Notes: a model not told the origin generated them from the letters alone. A stretch of DNA of 64,000 nucleotides from Deltaproteobacteria bacterium (GCA_016703535.1 JADJBV010000001.1:186001-250000); one strand, 5' to 3'. Shown: positions 8,782 through 18,407, numbered from the stretch's first letter. Numbers and translations are program-made.

Positions 8782-10167
8782 ATGCAGCCGGATGAGCGAG
8801 CGAAAGCGATCTTGGTGGGCGCCCAGTTCTACGACGTCAGCGACGAAGAACATCGGAGCTCCCTCGATGAGCTGGAGCGCTTGGCCTCCACCATGGGCCT
8901 AGAGGTCGTCGCTCGGGTGACCCAAAAGCGGGCCTACCTGTCGAAGGGCACGGTCCTGGGGGCAGGTAAGGTCCAGGCCCTCGCCAAAATGACTGGCGGC
9001 AGCGGCGAGGTCCCCTCGGGCGCCAAGGTCAAAAAACAGCGTGGCCAACACGTGGGCTTTCCTTCTTCGGGAGAGGACGAGGAAGAGGAGGAGGAGCCCG
9101 GCGACGATGAAGAGGGGGAGCTCACCGAAACCACCGGCGAAAAGCCGAAGTTGATCCTGGTCGATCACGATCTTTCGCCTTCTCAGGTGCGCAACTTGGA
9201 GCAAGCCACCGGCGCCACGGTCTTGGACCGGACCGGCGTGATCTTGGAAATCTTCCGGCGGCACGCCCGCACCCGCGAGGCCAAGCTCCAGGTGGAGATC
9301 GCCCGGCTCCAATACGAGGCCCCTCGGATCCGGGAGACCGGCGGCGGCGGGGATCGGGTCCGGGGCGGCGTCGGCGGTCGGGGCGCCGGTGAGTCGTCTC
9401 TAGAGCTGGATCGGCGCAAGATCCGGGATCGGATCGCCGAACTTCGGCGAGAGCTCGACTCGATCGCCGGCGAGTCCGGATCACGGCGGGAACGTCGTTC
9501 TACTCAATGTACGGTGGCCTTGGTCGGCTACACCAACGCCGGCAAGTCTTCGTTGATGCGCCGGTTGACCGGGAACGAGGTCTACGTCGCCGACAAACTC
9601 TTCGCGACCTTGGACACCACGGTCCGGGCCCTGCACCCCGAGTCTCGCCCGCGAATTTTGGTCTCGGACACCGTCGGTTTCATCAAGAAGTTGCCCCACG
9701 ACCTGGTCGCGTCTTTCCGCTCCACCTTGGAGGAGGCCAAAGAGGCTGATCTTCTGCTCCACGTGGTGGACGCCTCGGATCCGGCGTTCCCGCAGCAACA
9801 GGTGGTGACCCAAGAGGTCTTGGGCGAAATCGGCGCCTCTCAGACTCGGCTGTTGGTCCTCAACAAGATCGATCGGGTCGAGCCCGCCCAGGTCGAGGCC
9901 CTGAGGGCCGCCTATCCCGAGGCTTTTTTGATGTCGGCCCACCGGCCCGAAGACGTGGCTCGGCTCCGGGCCCGGATCATCGCCCACTTCGAGGTGGGGA
10001 TGATCGAGACCACCTTGACCGTGCCGTATGCCGAACAAGGCAAGGTCGCTCAGATCCACGCCCAATATCGAGTGCTTCGCGAAAGCCACGACGAAACCGG
10101 GACCACCATCGTGTTTATGGCCCACCCGGATCGTCGATCTTTGGCCGAGGTCGAGGCGTCATTGTAG
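8782..10167 (+). CDS. hflX: GTPase HflX
   Basis: HflX is a ribosome-associated GTPase that splits stalled ribosomes after stress. The protein has 461 residues. The N-terminal HflX domain has YLSKGTVLGAGKV, then an unusual acidic insert at about residues 97-118 (GEDEEEEEEPGDDEEGEL), then LILVDHDLSPSQVRNLE and a Gly-rich linker. The G domain has the P-loop GYTNAGKSS at about 249-257, DTVGFI as G3 and NKID as G4. The FATLDTTVR switch region is intact, so GTP hydrolysis is expected. The acidic insert is longer than usual for the family. Confidence 0.95.
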   Translation: MQPDERAKAILVGAQFYDVSDEEHRSSLDELERLASTMGLEVVARVTQKRAYLSKGTVLGAGKVQALAKMTGGSGEVPSGAKVKKQRGQHVGFPSSGEDEEEEEEPGDDEEGELTETTGEKPKLILVDHDLSPSQVRNLEQATGATVLDRTGVILEIFRRHARTREAKLQVEIARLQYEAPRIRETGGGGDRVRGGVGGRGAGESSLELDRRKIRDRIAELRRELDSIAGESGSRRERRSTQCTVALVGYTNAGKSSLMRRLTGNEVYVADKLFATLDTTVRALHPESRPRILVSDTVGFIKKLPHDLVASFRSTLEEAKEADLLLHVVDASDPAFPQQQVVTQEVLGEIGASQTRLLVLNKIDRVEPAQVEALRAAYPEAFLMSAHRPEDVARLRARIIAHFEVGMIETTLTVPYAEQGKVAQIHAQYRVLRESHDETGTTIVFMAHPDRRSLAEVEASL

Positions 10168-10218
10168 CAGGGGCCTCGAGCGCCGCCCCACCCTGCCGGG
10201 CCCTCTTCCGCTCGGTCG

Positions 10219-10596
10219 TTATCCTTGGGTCAACTTCTCGACGGTCGCGACCAGGGCCTCGGGCCGGAAGGGCTTGATCATCCAACCTTGGGCGCCGTTC
10301 TCCTTGGCGCGTTGTACCGCCTGCTGTTCGGCTTCGGCCGCCAACATCACCACCGGTAGGGCCGCGGTCCGTGGTTGCTGGCGGACCTGCTGCAGCAGCT
10401 CGAGGCCGCCCATCCGGGGCATATCGACGTCACACAACACCAACTTGATGCCGTAGTTGGTCGCGATGCTGGCGACCCCGTCTACACCGTCGAAGGCCTG
10501 GACGACGTCGTACCCCGCTTCGCTGAGCACGATCAGGACCTGTTGGCGGATCGCGGCAGAGTCGTCGACGATCAAGATTCGGGACTTGATTCCCAT
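10219..10596 (-). CDS. CheY-like single-domain response regulator
   Basis: A stand-alone receiver domain of 125 residues. The acidic pair is in LIVDDSAA (residues 8-15), the phospho-acceptor is Asp56 in LCDVDMP, and the conserved lysine is Lys108 in WMIKPF. The usual Thr/Ser switch residue is alanine (VVMLAA, Ala86), which should alter the response to phosphorylation. The ATG at 10596 is preferred because an AAGGAG lies 9-14 bases upstream. There is no output domain and no kinase nearby, so the partner is unknown. Confidence 0.9.
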   Translation of the reverse strand: MGIKSRILIVDDSAAIRQQVLIVLSEAGYDVVQAFDGVDGVASIATNYGIKLVLCDVDMPRMGGLELLQQVRQQPRTAALPVVMLAAEAEQQAVQRAKENGAQGWMIKPFRPEALVATVEKLTQG

Positions 10597-10839
10597 GGGC
10601 TGCATCTCCTTGGTTGAGTGGATCAAATGTGGACGGTCGGACCTCGAGGTGGTCCCGTCGGGCCACACTTTTGGCGATTTCCGGCCAGCCAGGAGTCAAC
10701 TTCGGTAACGGCCGGGCCGCCTGAAGTGACCGGTGGACGATTTGGCGGATCGTCTCGATTCAGAACGAGGCTATTGCCTCGTAAGCCCTCGTCGATGACC
10801 GAATCCGCGTCGCCCCGGCCCGATCCAGCGTCCGACGAC
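10597..10839. other. Non-coding stretch between receiver gene and pfk
   Basis: About 240 bases without a convincing gene. It contains one perfect hairpin (10765-10782, described separately). No further promoter or repeat could be called with confidence. Confidence 0.5.
10765..10782 (-). terminator. Hairpin downstream of pfk, weak terminator candidate
   Basis: A perfect 7-bp stem ACGAGGC / GCCTCGT with a 4-base loop sits about 60 bases past the pfk stop on the minus strand. Only a short T-containing tail follows, so intrinsic termination would be weak. Confidence 0.35.
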
Positions 10840-12153
10840 TCAAGTCGATTCGGGGCGAGAGCCGGGCGCCCAGTCGTCCAGGCGATCGGTGCGGGTCTCC
10901 AGGAAACGGGCCAAGCGGTGAAAGTCGCTGCCACTTTCGATGAACCGGACCTCGGTGCGGAGGCTCTCTTGGTTCACCAGGTCCGAGAAGGGCACATAGG
11001 TCAACTGCAGCTGGCCTTGGGTGGAGACCATGTGACCGTCCAGGCCCTCTTCCACCAGGGCTCGGTAGGCTCCGATCCCCAGCTGGCTTCCGAGCATCAC
11101 GTCGAAGGCGTGGGGTGGGGCACAGCGTGACTCGTAGCCGAGCTGGAGGCCGGTCACCTTCTTCTTGTGGCCCGTCTGTTGTTCGTAGCGCTGCATCACG
11201 ACCTGGGCCATCAGCTTGCCGAGATCGATGCGCCCCAGCCCGATGTGCCCATGTTCGTCCCGCGGCAAGGAGGCCACGTAGCTGTCCGGCAGGGCTTCAG
11301 CCAAGCCCTCGGCCAACACCACGGTGCCGTAGTGTTTGTCGTAGCGGCGTTCGCGGCCGATCATCAACTTTACGATCCGGTCTGCCAACTTGCCGAGGTC
11401 GAGGCAACGTTTGCCGCCCTCCTCGATGCTGAGGCTCTCGTCGATGTCCTCGACCCCGATCACCAGGTTCGCCTCGCCGGCGATGGCCACGCCGTAGGAG
11501 AGCCAGCCGGCCTTGCGTCCCATGGTCTCCACCAAAAAATAGGAGCTGGTGGCGATGGCGTCGGCCCGTAGGTTTTGGAGCTCCTTGGCCATCACGTCGA
11601 CGGCGGTGAAGAAGCCGAAGGTGAAGTCGATGCCCCGGTAGTCGTTGTCGATGGTCTTTGGGACGTGGACGATCCGGACCCGGCGCGCCGCAGGGGGCAG
11701 GCGCTTTTGGTATTCGTAGAGCAGGTTGGCGGTCTTGAGTGTGTCGTCGCCCCCGATCGAGATCAAAGCGTCGATCTCCAGATCGATCAGCGCGCTGTAG
11801 ACGTTGGAGAGCCGGCGCACCTTCTCGGGATTCTCCAAGTCGCGGAAGTTCTCGATGCCCTTGCCGGGATTGGCCCGGGCCGTGCCGATCAGGATCCCGC
11901 GGCTGTTGCGGATGCCACGCAGGTCTTTTTCGTTGAACACCCGGTAGTGTTTGTCGGGCAACAAGCGGTGGGTGACGGGGTGGTACTCCTGCAGGTTGGA
12001 GTAGCCGTGGAAGAAGCCGACCACCTGGCGGTCGTCCTCCAGGAAAGAGGTCGCCGCCGCCGAGATCACCGCGTTGGCCGCCGGCGCCGGCCCACCGGCG
12101 AAGATCACTCCGACCCGACGGATCGACTCACCTTTTTTGGAGATGGTGCTCAT
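10840..12153 (-). CDS. Pyrophosphate-dependent 6-phosphofructokinase
   Basis: The enzyme phosphorylates fructose-6-phosphate, and two signature positions point to PPi rather than ATP as donor. At about residues 134-138 it has GGDDT (ATP enzymes have GGDGS), and at about 165-171 PKTIDND (Lys where ATP enzymes have Gly). MGRKAGWLSYGVA and LQLGYESRCAPP fit the family. The ATG at 12153 gives 437 residues; the 7 upstream codons of the open frame are probably untranslated. A PPi enzyme makes this step of glycolysis reversible. The gene diverges from fhs with 83 bases between starts. The PPi call rests on established signature positions. Confidence 0.9.
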   Translation of the reverse strand: MSTISKKGESIRRVGVIFAGGPAPAANAVISAAATSFLEDDRQVVGFFHGYSNLQEYHPVTHRLLPDKHYRVFNEKDLRGIRNSRGILIGTARANPGKGIENFRDLENPEKVRRLSNVYSALIDLEIDALISIGGDDTLKTANLLYEYQKRLPPAARRVRIVHVPKTIDNDYRGIDFTFGFFTAVDVMAKELQNLRADAIATSSYFLVETMGRKAGWLSYGVAIAGEANLVIGVEDIDESLSIEEGGKRCLDLGKLADRIVKLMIGRERRYDKHYGTVVLAEGLAEALPDSYVASLPRDEHGHIGLGRIDLGKLMAQVVMQRYEQQTGHKKKVTGLQLGYESRCAPPHAFDVMLGSQLGIGAYRALVEEGLDGHMVSTQGQLQLTYVPFSDLVNQESLRTEVRFIESGSDFHRLARFLETRTDRLDDWAPGSRPEST

Positions 12154-12236
12154 GGACGGACCAGGTGCCACCAAGGGGAGGGCCTGGCAAGCCAGCCCCT
12201 CGAACGTGGCCCCAGAATCTGCTACGGCACTCGCCG

Positions 12237-13907
12237 ATGAACGCGACTCGCCCGATCAACGACCTGGCCCACGGACTGGGCCTCCACAGCGACGAGCTGG
12301 AGCCCTACGGCCGCACCAAACTCAAGGTGTCGCCCACGGTCCTCGAGCGTTTGGCACCCACTCGCGGCAAGCTGGTGTTGGTCACCGCGATCAGCCCGAC
12401 GCCGTTCGGTGAGGGCAAGACCACCACCACCATCGGTCTGGGCGACGCCCTGCACGGGATGGGGCGGCGGGCGGCGATCACCATCCGCCAACCTTCACTG
12501 GGTCCAGTTTTTGGCACCAAAGGCGGCGGCGCTGGCGGCGGTAAGGCCCAGGCCTATCCCGCCGAAGAGCTGAACCTGCACTTCACCGGCGACGCCCACG
12601 CGATCACCACCGCCCACAACCTGCTGACCTCGGTGGCCGAGGCCCGACAGTTCCACGGCCTGACCCAGTTCGCCGCCGGCGGATTGTGGTGGAAGCGGGT
12701 CCTGGACCTCACCGATCGGGCCTTGCGGGAGATCGTGGTGGGGTTGGGCGGCAAGGCCAACGGTCCGATGCGCGAGACCGGCTTCGACATCACCGCCGCC
12801 AGCGAGATCATGGCGCTCCTCGCCCGGGTTCGGAACCATCGGGAGTTGAAGGAGCGCCTCGAGATGTTGGTGGTCGGTGAGGCCCAAAGTGGTGGACCGG
12901 TCACCGCCAAGGACCTCGAGGCCGCCGGGTCTTTGGCGGTTTTGCTCAAGGACGCGATCTCTCCGAACCTGATCCAGACCCTGGAGGGCACGCCGCTTTT
13001 TGCCCACTGCGGGCCCTTCGGCAACATCGCCACCGGCCACAACTCGGTCTTGGCGGATCAGTTGGCCTTGGCCTTGGCCGACGTGGTGATCACCGAGGCG
13101 GGCTTCGGCAGCGATCTCGGCTTCGAGAAGTTTTGCCACCTGGTCTCGCCGCTGCTGGGCAAGGCGCCAGACGCGGTGGTGGTGGTGGCGACCATCCGCG
13201 GGCTCAAGGCCAACTCGGGCAAGTGGAAGTTGGCGGTGGGCAAGCCCATCCCCAAGGAGCTCAGCGAGCCAGATCCCGAGGCCCTGGAGCGGGGCGCCCA
13301 GAACCTGCAAGCCCACTTGCGGATCGTCTCGACCTTGGGCCTGCCGGCGGTGGTGGCGATCAACCGCTTCCCCGGCGACACCGACGCCGAACTCGAGCAC
13401 CTGGCGCGGTTGGCCAAGGGCTTTGGGGCCAAAGAGGTGGCGGTGGCCGAGGCCTTCGCCAAGGGGGGACCGGGCAACGTCGAGTTGGCCAAGGCGGTGG
13501 AGGTGGTCCTGGCCTCCGGGGCCGGCGGCACGGTGGAGCCCGTATATTCAGTAGATCAGTCTCTGGCCTCCAAGATCGAGGCGGTGGTGACCCAGATCTA
13601 CGGGGGCAAAAGCGTCAGCTACTCCGGCAAGGCCGAGACCCAGCTGAAGCGGATCGAGTCGTGGGGCTACGGCAAGTTGCCGGTCTGCATCGCCAAGACC
13701 CCCTACTCACTTTCGGCGGATCCCAACCTCAAGGGGGCGCCCACCGGCTTCGACTTCCCGGTGACCGCGGTGGAGCTCGCCGCCGGCGCTGGCTTCGTGA
13801 AGGTGCTCTCGGGTGAGATCATGACCATGCCCGGCCTCGGCAAAGATCCAGCGGCCTTCCACCTGGACCTCGACGAAAAGGGCCACATCAAGGGCCTGGG
13901 GGGCTGA
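12237..13907 (+). CDS. fhs: Formate--tetrahydrofolate ligase
   Basis: Fhs makes 10-formyl-THF from formate, THF and ATP, feeding one-carbon metabolism. From the ATG at 12237 the protein is 556 residues, the usual length. It has EPYGRTKLKV near the N-terminus and the ATP-binding loop TPFGEGKTTTTIGLGDAL at about residues 55-72. Conserved segments GPMRETGFDITAASEIMA and GKAPDAVVVVATIRGLK follow. It ends 12 bases before the convergent hydrolase gene. A dyad (13306-13321) and a short AT-rich patch (13543-13553) lie inside the frame without breaking it. Confidence 0.95.
   Translation: MNATRPINDLAHGLGLHSDELEPYGRTKLKVSPTVLERLAPTRGKLVLVTAISPTPFGEGKTTTTIGLGDALHGMGRRAAITIRQPSLGPVFGTKGGGAGGGKAQAYPAEELNLHFTGDAHAITTAHNLLTSVAEARQFHGLTQFAAGGLWWKRVLDLTDRALREIVVGLGGKANGPMRETGFDITAASEIMALLARVRNHRELKERLEMLVVGEAQSGGPVTAKDLEAAGSLAVLLKDAISPNLIQTLEGTPLFAHCGPFGNIATGHNSVLADQLALALADVVITEAGFGSDLGFEKFCHLVSPLLGKAPDAVVVVATIRGLKANSGKWKLAVGKPIPKELSEPDPEALERGAQNLQAHLRIVSTLGLPAVVAINRFPGDTDAELEHLARLAKGFGAKEVAVAEAFAKGGPGNVELAKAVEVVLASGAGGTVEPVYSVDQSLASKIEAVVTQIYGGKSVSYSGKAETQLKRIESWGYGKLPVCIAKTPYSLSADPNLKGAPTGFDFPVTAVELAAGAGFVKVLSGEIMTMPGLGKDPAAFHLDLDEKGHIKGLGG
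13306..13321 (+). repeat. TGCAAG-N4-CTTGCR dyad, copy 1 (inside fhs)
   Basis: Sequence TGCAAG-CCCA-CTTGCG, coding for LQAHLR within fhs. One of five copies of the same 16-bp dyad in the window. Confidence 0.55.
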
Positions 13908-13919
13908 ACGAGCCGCGCC

Positions 13920-15296
13920 TCAGCGGCTTTGGCCGTCGTCCAAGTGACGGGCCATCTCCCGCGCCGTCGGGGGACGGCCTCCTTGGGTGTCGGCATGGGA
14001 CGCCCGAAGCAGCCCGAGGGCGGCCACCGCGGTGTGGGTCACCCGGCGCAGATCGATCGCCGCCCCCACCACTCGATCGTTGAGCTCCGCCACCACCCCC
14101 AAGGACAGGAGCCAACGGGTCGCGGCCTCCAGACGGAGGGCGACGGGGCTCGGCTCCAAGACCGGCAGCCCGGCGCTTTGCCTCCGGAACACTGCCAAAG
14201 TGGCGGCCTCCCGGAGCCGCACCTCCCGAAGCAGGGTCGGGTTCGATCCTTCAGCGACGATCTCGAAGCGCCCATCCCGCTCGAAGTCCCCCGGCAGGAC
14301 CATCGTCGTCGCCCTCATCCCGGCCCGACGCGCGTAGTTGGCCATGCCGTCGTCGAGGGTGGTCCGTTCGGCTGGATATTGAGGGCCCAACAAGCGTCGG
14401 GCCAGCTGCCCGCAGTTGAGCCGGTGGGGATCGTCATCGTCGAGCCAACTGTTGTAGGGGACGTGCCCCTGGCGCCGCAGCTCGGGGAGCTCCTTCGTCA
14501 GGCGTTGGCCCGCCTCCTGCCGCGCCACCGGCTCCCTCAACCGCAAGACCACCACCCGGGCGTATTCTGACAGCAGCGCCTCCTGGGCCGGCCCCTCCCG
14601 GAAGCCATGGGGCTCCTGGCTTTCGATCAAGTTCACCGCGCCGGTCTTCGGATCCCGGGCCGCGACGATGGTGTGAGAATACGGCGATTGGGCCGCGCCG
14701 GCGGAGACCTCTGTCACCTCGGCCAAGACCGGGGTGGTGGGGGCGCCGCGGACCAAGATCACGTCGCCGGTCTGCAGCGAGTGGACCCCCTCGAACCCTG
14801 GTTGGCGCATGGTCCATCCGCTTTGCGCCGGCCCAGCCAACCTTACGACCTCCTCCAGATCGAAGAGCTCTCGAACCAGGGCCCGCAGCTCTGGGCTGGG
14901 CGGTCGGGCCCGCAGCTCGGCCCGAGCGAAGAAGAGGTGTTCGGCGAGGCGGATCCGCTGCTCGGGATCCACCGCGGACCCCAGGGCCTGAACCACCTGA
15001 TCGTGCAGCGTGGATCGGGTCACCTCCTGGCCGAACATCGCGGGCAAAGGTGCGCCGCGCTCCGAATAACCCGCGCCGCCGATCAACACCGAAGCGGCCG
15101 CCGAGACCACGGCCCCGACCAGCGCGCCCCTGCCCGCCACCTGGCCCGAGTGTTGATGAACGCGGCGGCGAGGCAGACCGAAGTGGGGACCCACCTTCGG
15201 CGCCGGCCCTTTTGGGTTCGGTATGCCCGGCCGCTCCAAGGGCGTGGGCCGGGTACCCCGCGGCCCGTTTGGCCGACGTGTGCGACCCAGCTCCAC
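13920..15296 (-). CDS. Permuted papain-like (YiiX/NlpC-P60 type) cysteine hydrolase, putative
   Basis: The open frame is 458 residues, but the first 40-60 are basic and Pro-rich and may not be translated; a GTG further in, before a hydrophobic segment (GALVGAVVSAAASVLIGGAG), is a plausible start. The central domain has LQTGDVILVRG, SPYSHTIVAARD and LIESQEPHG, and a later cysteine in LNCGQLARRLLG. A His, then acidic residues, then Cys in that order is the circularly permuted NlpC/P60 arrangement seen in YiiX-like proteins that cleave amide bonds in peptidoglycan or lipids. The hydrophobic N-terminus suggests export or membrane anchoring. Confidence 0.65.
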   Translation of the reverse strand: MELGRTRRPNGPRGTRPTPLERPGIPNPKGPAPKVGPHFGLPRRRVHQHSGQVAGRGALVGAVVSAAASVLIGGAGYSERGAPLPAMFGQEVTRSTLHDQVVQALGSAVDPEQRIRLAEHLFFARAELRARPPSPELRALVRELFDLEEVVRLAGPAQSGWTMRQPGFEGVHSLQTGDVILVRGAPTTPVLAEVTEVSAGAAQSPYSHTIVAARDPKTGAVNLIESQEPHGFREGPAQEALLSEYARVVVLRLREPVARQEAGQRLTKELPELRRQGHVPYNSWLDDDDPHRLNCGQLARRLLGPQYPAERTTLDDGMANYARRAGMRATTMVLPGDFERDGRFEIVAEGSNPTLLREVRLREAATLAVFRRQSAGLPVLEPSPVALRLEAATRWLLSLGVVAELNDRVVGAAIDLRRVTHTAVAALGLLRASHADTQGGRPPTAREMARHLDDGQSR

Positions 15297-15388
15297 CGGG
15301 CTGTTGTCGGTGGCGGACGGGCAAGGTTGCCGAAATGCGCCTTTTTGATGGGCCGACGCGGCACTGTCTCAGGAAGCCGAAAGAGGGA

Positions 15389-16819
15389 TCAGCCGCACTT
15401 GCGGGCGTCGGGCTGGTCGCAGTCGGTGCGGCCGCTGCGGTGACAGGTCATGCCGTTGAAGGAGCCGTTCACCTGCCGCCACTGGTGATTGTTCAGGTCC
15501 AAGATCCAGGTGTCGTTGGTCAAGCCGCAGTCGGTGCGGCCGCCGTACATGAAGGCCTGATCGCCGAAGATCCGGAAGAGGTGCGACTCGCGGCGCTCGG
15601 GGCTGCACTGATCGACGATCGCGAAGTCGGCGGGGAAGTCGCAGAAGCCGATGGCCGGGGCGTTGAAGGTGTCACCGACGATGTTGTTGGTCCAGGTCCG
15701 GGTGGCGAGGTCAAACGTCCAAAGATCGTTGTCATTGCCGAGCTGCTGATCGTCGTGGCCGCCGAACAAGAGGAGCCGGTTGCGGGCCGCATCGTAGTCC
15801 ATCTCTCCTTTGATCCGACCGGCCGGCAAGACGACGCCGTCGTCGACCTGGGACCAGGTGCCCGCCACCACGTCCAGGGCCCACAGATCCCGGAAGAAGG
15901 TCGGTGAGGTGAAGGCGTCGGCGCCGCCGCCCCCGAAGATGTAGAAGACCCGGTTGTTGCGATCGAAGGCGCCGACGTGGAAGAGCCGCGCCGTCGGGCG
16001 GGTGCCGGTGGTGGCCAGCTGACTCCAGGTGTTGGTCGCCAGGTCGAAGGCCCAGGTCTGGTTGTCGACGATGAAGGAGGTCGCGTCGGCGGAAACTTGA
16101 CCACCCCCAAACAACAACACCCGATCGCCGGCCGGATCGGCGACCAACACGGTGTTCATTCGGCCGCTTGGCCCACCGTTGGTGCCCTGGGACCAAAGTT
16201 CGGTCCAGCTGTTGGTCGCGGGGTCGAAGGCCCAGACGTCCCGCTGGTAGATGTACGCGCCCGCCGCGCCCGATCGCCACCGTCCACCGAACATGATGAA
16301 GCGGTTGCGCATGGCGTCCCAAGCGCCCGAGCCCCGGACCCGGTTGCGCGGTTTGGTCCCGGTCGGCTCCAAGTTGTACCAGCGCCCGGTGCTCGGCTCG
16401 AAGAGGTAGCCATCGTCGATGAACTGGGACGCGGCCGGTCCGCAGTTGGCGGGTTCGGCCCGGTCGCCGTGGAACATGAAGACCCGACCGCAGGCCTGGT
16501 CGACCGCAAAGGCCATGTCGCCGCGGCGGATCGGCCCGGTGCCCGCCTGAAGTTCGGTCCCGATCGGCGCGCAGGTGGGGTTGGCGCCGCTGGGCGCGAA
16601 GCTCTCGGGGCAAGTGGGCCCGGTGCCGGTGTCGGTGTCCACGCCCGAGTCGGTGTCGACGCCGCTGTCCGGTGTCTCCCCAGAGTCGGGCACCTCACCG
16701 CTGTCGGGGGCGCCGCTGTCGGGGGTCCCGCTGTTGCCGGTGTCCGCCGGCGGATCTTCCGTGGAGGAACAGGCCAAGGTGGTGGCGAGGAGGGCGAGGG
16801 GCAGGGTGCGACGCAACAT
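15389..16819 (-). CDS. Kelch-repeat lipoprotein
   Basis: A 476-residue lipoprotein starting MLRRTLPLALLATTLAC, with the lipid-modified Cys at residue 17. A linker of repeated PDSG/DTDSGVDT units follows, then a domain of kelch repeats. Each repeat has a double-glycine after a hydrophobic run and a Trp/Tyr pair: RFIMFGGRW, VWAFDPATNSWTEL, RVLLFGGGQ, TWAFDLATNTWSQL, VFYIFGGGG, LWALDVVAGTWSQV, RLLLFGGHD. Five to six blades of a beta-propeller are visible. It probably displays a binding platform at the cell surface. It lies 14 bases downstream of the HmuY-like gene and may belong to the same transcript. Confidence 0.85.
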   Translation of the reverse strand: MLRRTLPLALLATTLACSSTEDPPADTGNSGTPDSGAPDSGEVPDSGETPDSGVDTDSGVDTDTGTGPTCPESFAPSGANPTCAPIGTELQAGTGPIRRGDMAFAVDQACGRVFMFHGDRAEPANCGPAASQFIDDGYLFEPSTGRWYNLEPTGTKPRNRVRGSGAWDAMRNRFIMFGGRWRSGAAGAYIYQRDVWAFDPATNSWTELWSQGTNGGPSGRMNTVLVADPAGDRVLLFGGGQVSADATSFIVDNQTWAFDLATNTWSQLATTGTRPTARLFHVGAFDRNNRVFYIFGGGGADAFTSPTFFRDLWALDVVAGTWSQVDDGVVLPAGRIKGEMDYDAARNRLLLFGGHDDQQLGNDNDLWTFDLATRTWTNNIVGDTFNAPAIGFCDFPADFAIVDQCSPERRESHLFRIFGDQAFMYGGRTDCGLTNDTWILDLNNHQWRQVNGSFNGMTCHRSGRTDCDQPDARKCG

Positions 16820-16833
16820 GGGGTGCTCCAAGA

Positions 16834-18384
16834 TCAAAACGAGGTCTGGCCCGGGCCAGCGTAGACGTAGTCGAAGACATAATGGCCATCGCCGTAGCTG
16901 TCGATGCGCAGCTTGGCATAAGTGCCGTCGGGGGCCCGGATCACGAAACTGTGGTCCTTGGGGGTGGTGGAGGTCCCAGTGAGCTCGAACCAGTTGGCCA
17001 AGACCGGGTTGCCCGAAAACTCATCGCCGCTGCTTTCGGGGTCCGGCAACATGACGTCCACCTGATATCCGGAGGTCGGCACTTCGGTCAGGTCCGCCAG
17101 GGCGCCGGACTGACCGGGGTGGGCGCCGCCTCGGCCGCTGCCGCTGGTGCCGCCGTTGGTTTGGATCCGGGTCCGAGAGAAGGCCAGGTCCCAGCTCTTG
17201 TCTTGTTCGGGCACGTTGCTGCTTCGCAGGCTGTTTTCGCGGAGGCTGAAGTAGGTGTAGGCGCCGAGATCGGCCGCGTGCAGCTCGGCCCGGACCACGT
17301 CGGGGGCCCGGGTCAGATCCCCGAACTTGAGGCGGTAGGTCCGGTTGACCTCGTCGTAGGCCAAGATCTGCATCTTGGCGTAGCCGCCGTCGGCCTTGCG
17401 GATCAGATAAACGACGTCCTTGGGGACCGCCAGGTGGTTGATCTCGTCGTAGTCGTACCACTCGTTGAGCGCCTGGTTGCCGACGTAACGCGGTGAACCG
17501 GGAGGCCCCGGGTAGAGGATCAATCGATCCAAGGTGTAGCCCGAGGTCGGCGCGGTGGTGAGGTCGTCGAAGCTCGAGCCGGCCCGGGCCAGGCGAGCGC
17601 CACCTTTGCCGATCCGTCCTTCGCCGCCGTTGGTCTGCCAAGCCGGACCGCTGAAGGCCAGGTCCCACTCGAGGGAGGTGTCGGGTTCGGTCGGCGTCAC
17701 TTCACCGCTGGTGATGTTCAAATAACCGTAGCCCCGCATGGGGAAGCGGACCTCCACCACACCGGGCGGCAGCTGCTCGTCCAGCTTGGCCCAACGCACC
17801 GTCAGGTGTCCGGGGCTGCCGGCGTCGTTGTAGTAGTCGAGGAACTGGAACTTGTAGAGGCCCCCTTCGACGCTGCGCACCACCCAGACCACTCCCGAGT
17901 CCGAGAGCTGGTGGGTCTCGACGTTGTAGCCCCAAGGCCCAGTTTCGCTGGAGGCGCCGTAGGTCAAGGCGTAGTCCGGGATGTTGCCGTCATCGGGGCC
18001 ATCGGGCGCGTCCCGGGTGAAGCCGCCGCTGGGCGCGGTGGTGACCGCGTCGAAGTTGACCCCCTCGATCTTGGTGGCCTCGACCATTTGGGCGCCGCTG
18101 TCGCCGCCGTTCAGCTTCACCTTGAAGCGTTGGAAGGCCAGGTCCCACGCCGCTGAACTTCCGGGGGAGTCGACCATCACCTCGGCTCGAGACTCGAGAT
18201 CCAGGTAGACCCAAACCTCGTTCTCCGAGGCGTTGATGGTCGAGATCGTCGAGCCGTCGGCCTGGGCCTCGTGGCGGATCCGTTCGCCCGGGGTGGGGGT
18301 CTCGTCGGGGGGGGCCAGGTCTTTGGCGCAGGCCCCCATCGAGAGCCCCAGGATGGCCAAAGCCGCGGTCTTGAACATCTTCAT
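16834..18384 (-). CDS. Lipoprotein with three HmuY-like domains
   Basis: The ATG at 18384 gives a 516-residue lipoprotein (MKMFKTAALAILGLSMGAC, Cys19). Three tandem HmuY-like units each carry WDLAF followed by an NGG motif: WDLAFQRFKVKLNGG near residue 80, WDLAFSGPAWQTNGG near 238 and WDLAFSRTRIQTNGG near 398. HmuY is a heme-binding lipoprotein in Porphyromonas; here heme binding is inference. The gene sits 23 bases downstream of a TonB-dependent receptor, the usual partner, in a locus with a Fur-like box. Three units in one chain is unusual: most family members have one. Confidence 0.88.
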   Translation of the reverse strand: MKMFKTAALAILGLSMGACAKDLAPPDETPTPGERIRHEAQADGSTISTINASENEVWVYLDLESRAEVMVDSPGSSAAWDLAFQRFKVKLNGGDSGAQMVEATKIEGVNFDAVTTAPSGGFTRDAPDGPDDGNIPDYALTYGASSETGPWGYNVETHQLSDSGVVWVVRSVEGGLYKFQFLDYYNDAGSPGHLTVRWAKLDEQLPPGVVEVRFPMRGYGYLNITSGEVTPTEPDTSLEWDLAFSGPAWQTNGGEGRIGKGGARLARAGSSFDDLTTAPTSGYTLDRLILYPGPPGSPRYVGNQALNEWYDYDEINHLAVPKDVVYLIRKADGGYAKMQILAYDEVNRTYRLKFGDLTRAPDVVRAELHAADLGAYTYFSLRENSLRSSNVPEQDKSWDLAFSRTRIQTNGGTSGSGRGGAHPGQSGALADLTEVPTSGYQVDVMLPDPESSGDEFSGNPVLANWFELTGTSTTPKDHSFVIRAPDGTYAKLRIDSYGDGHYVFDYVYAGPGQTSF

Positions 18385-18407
18385 CGGAAGCTCCATTGTG
18401 CGATCCT

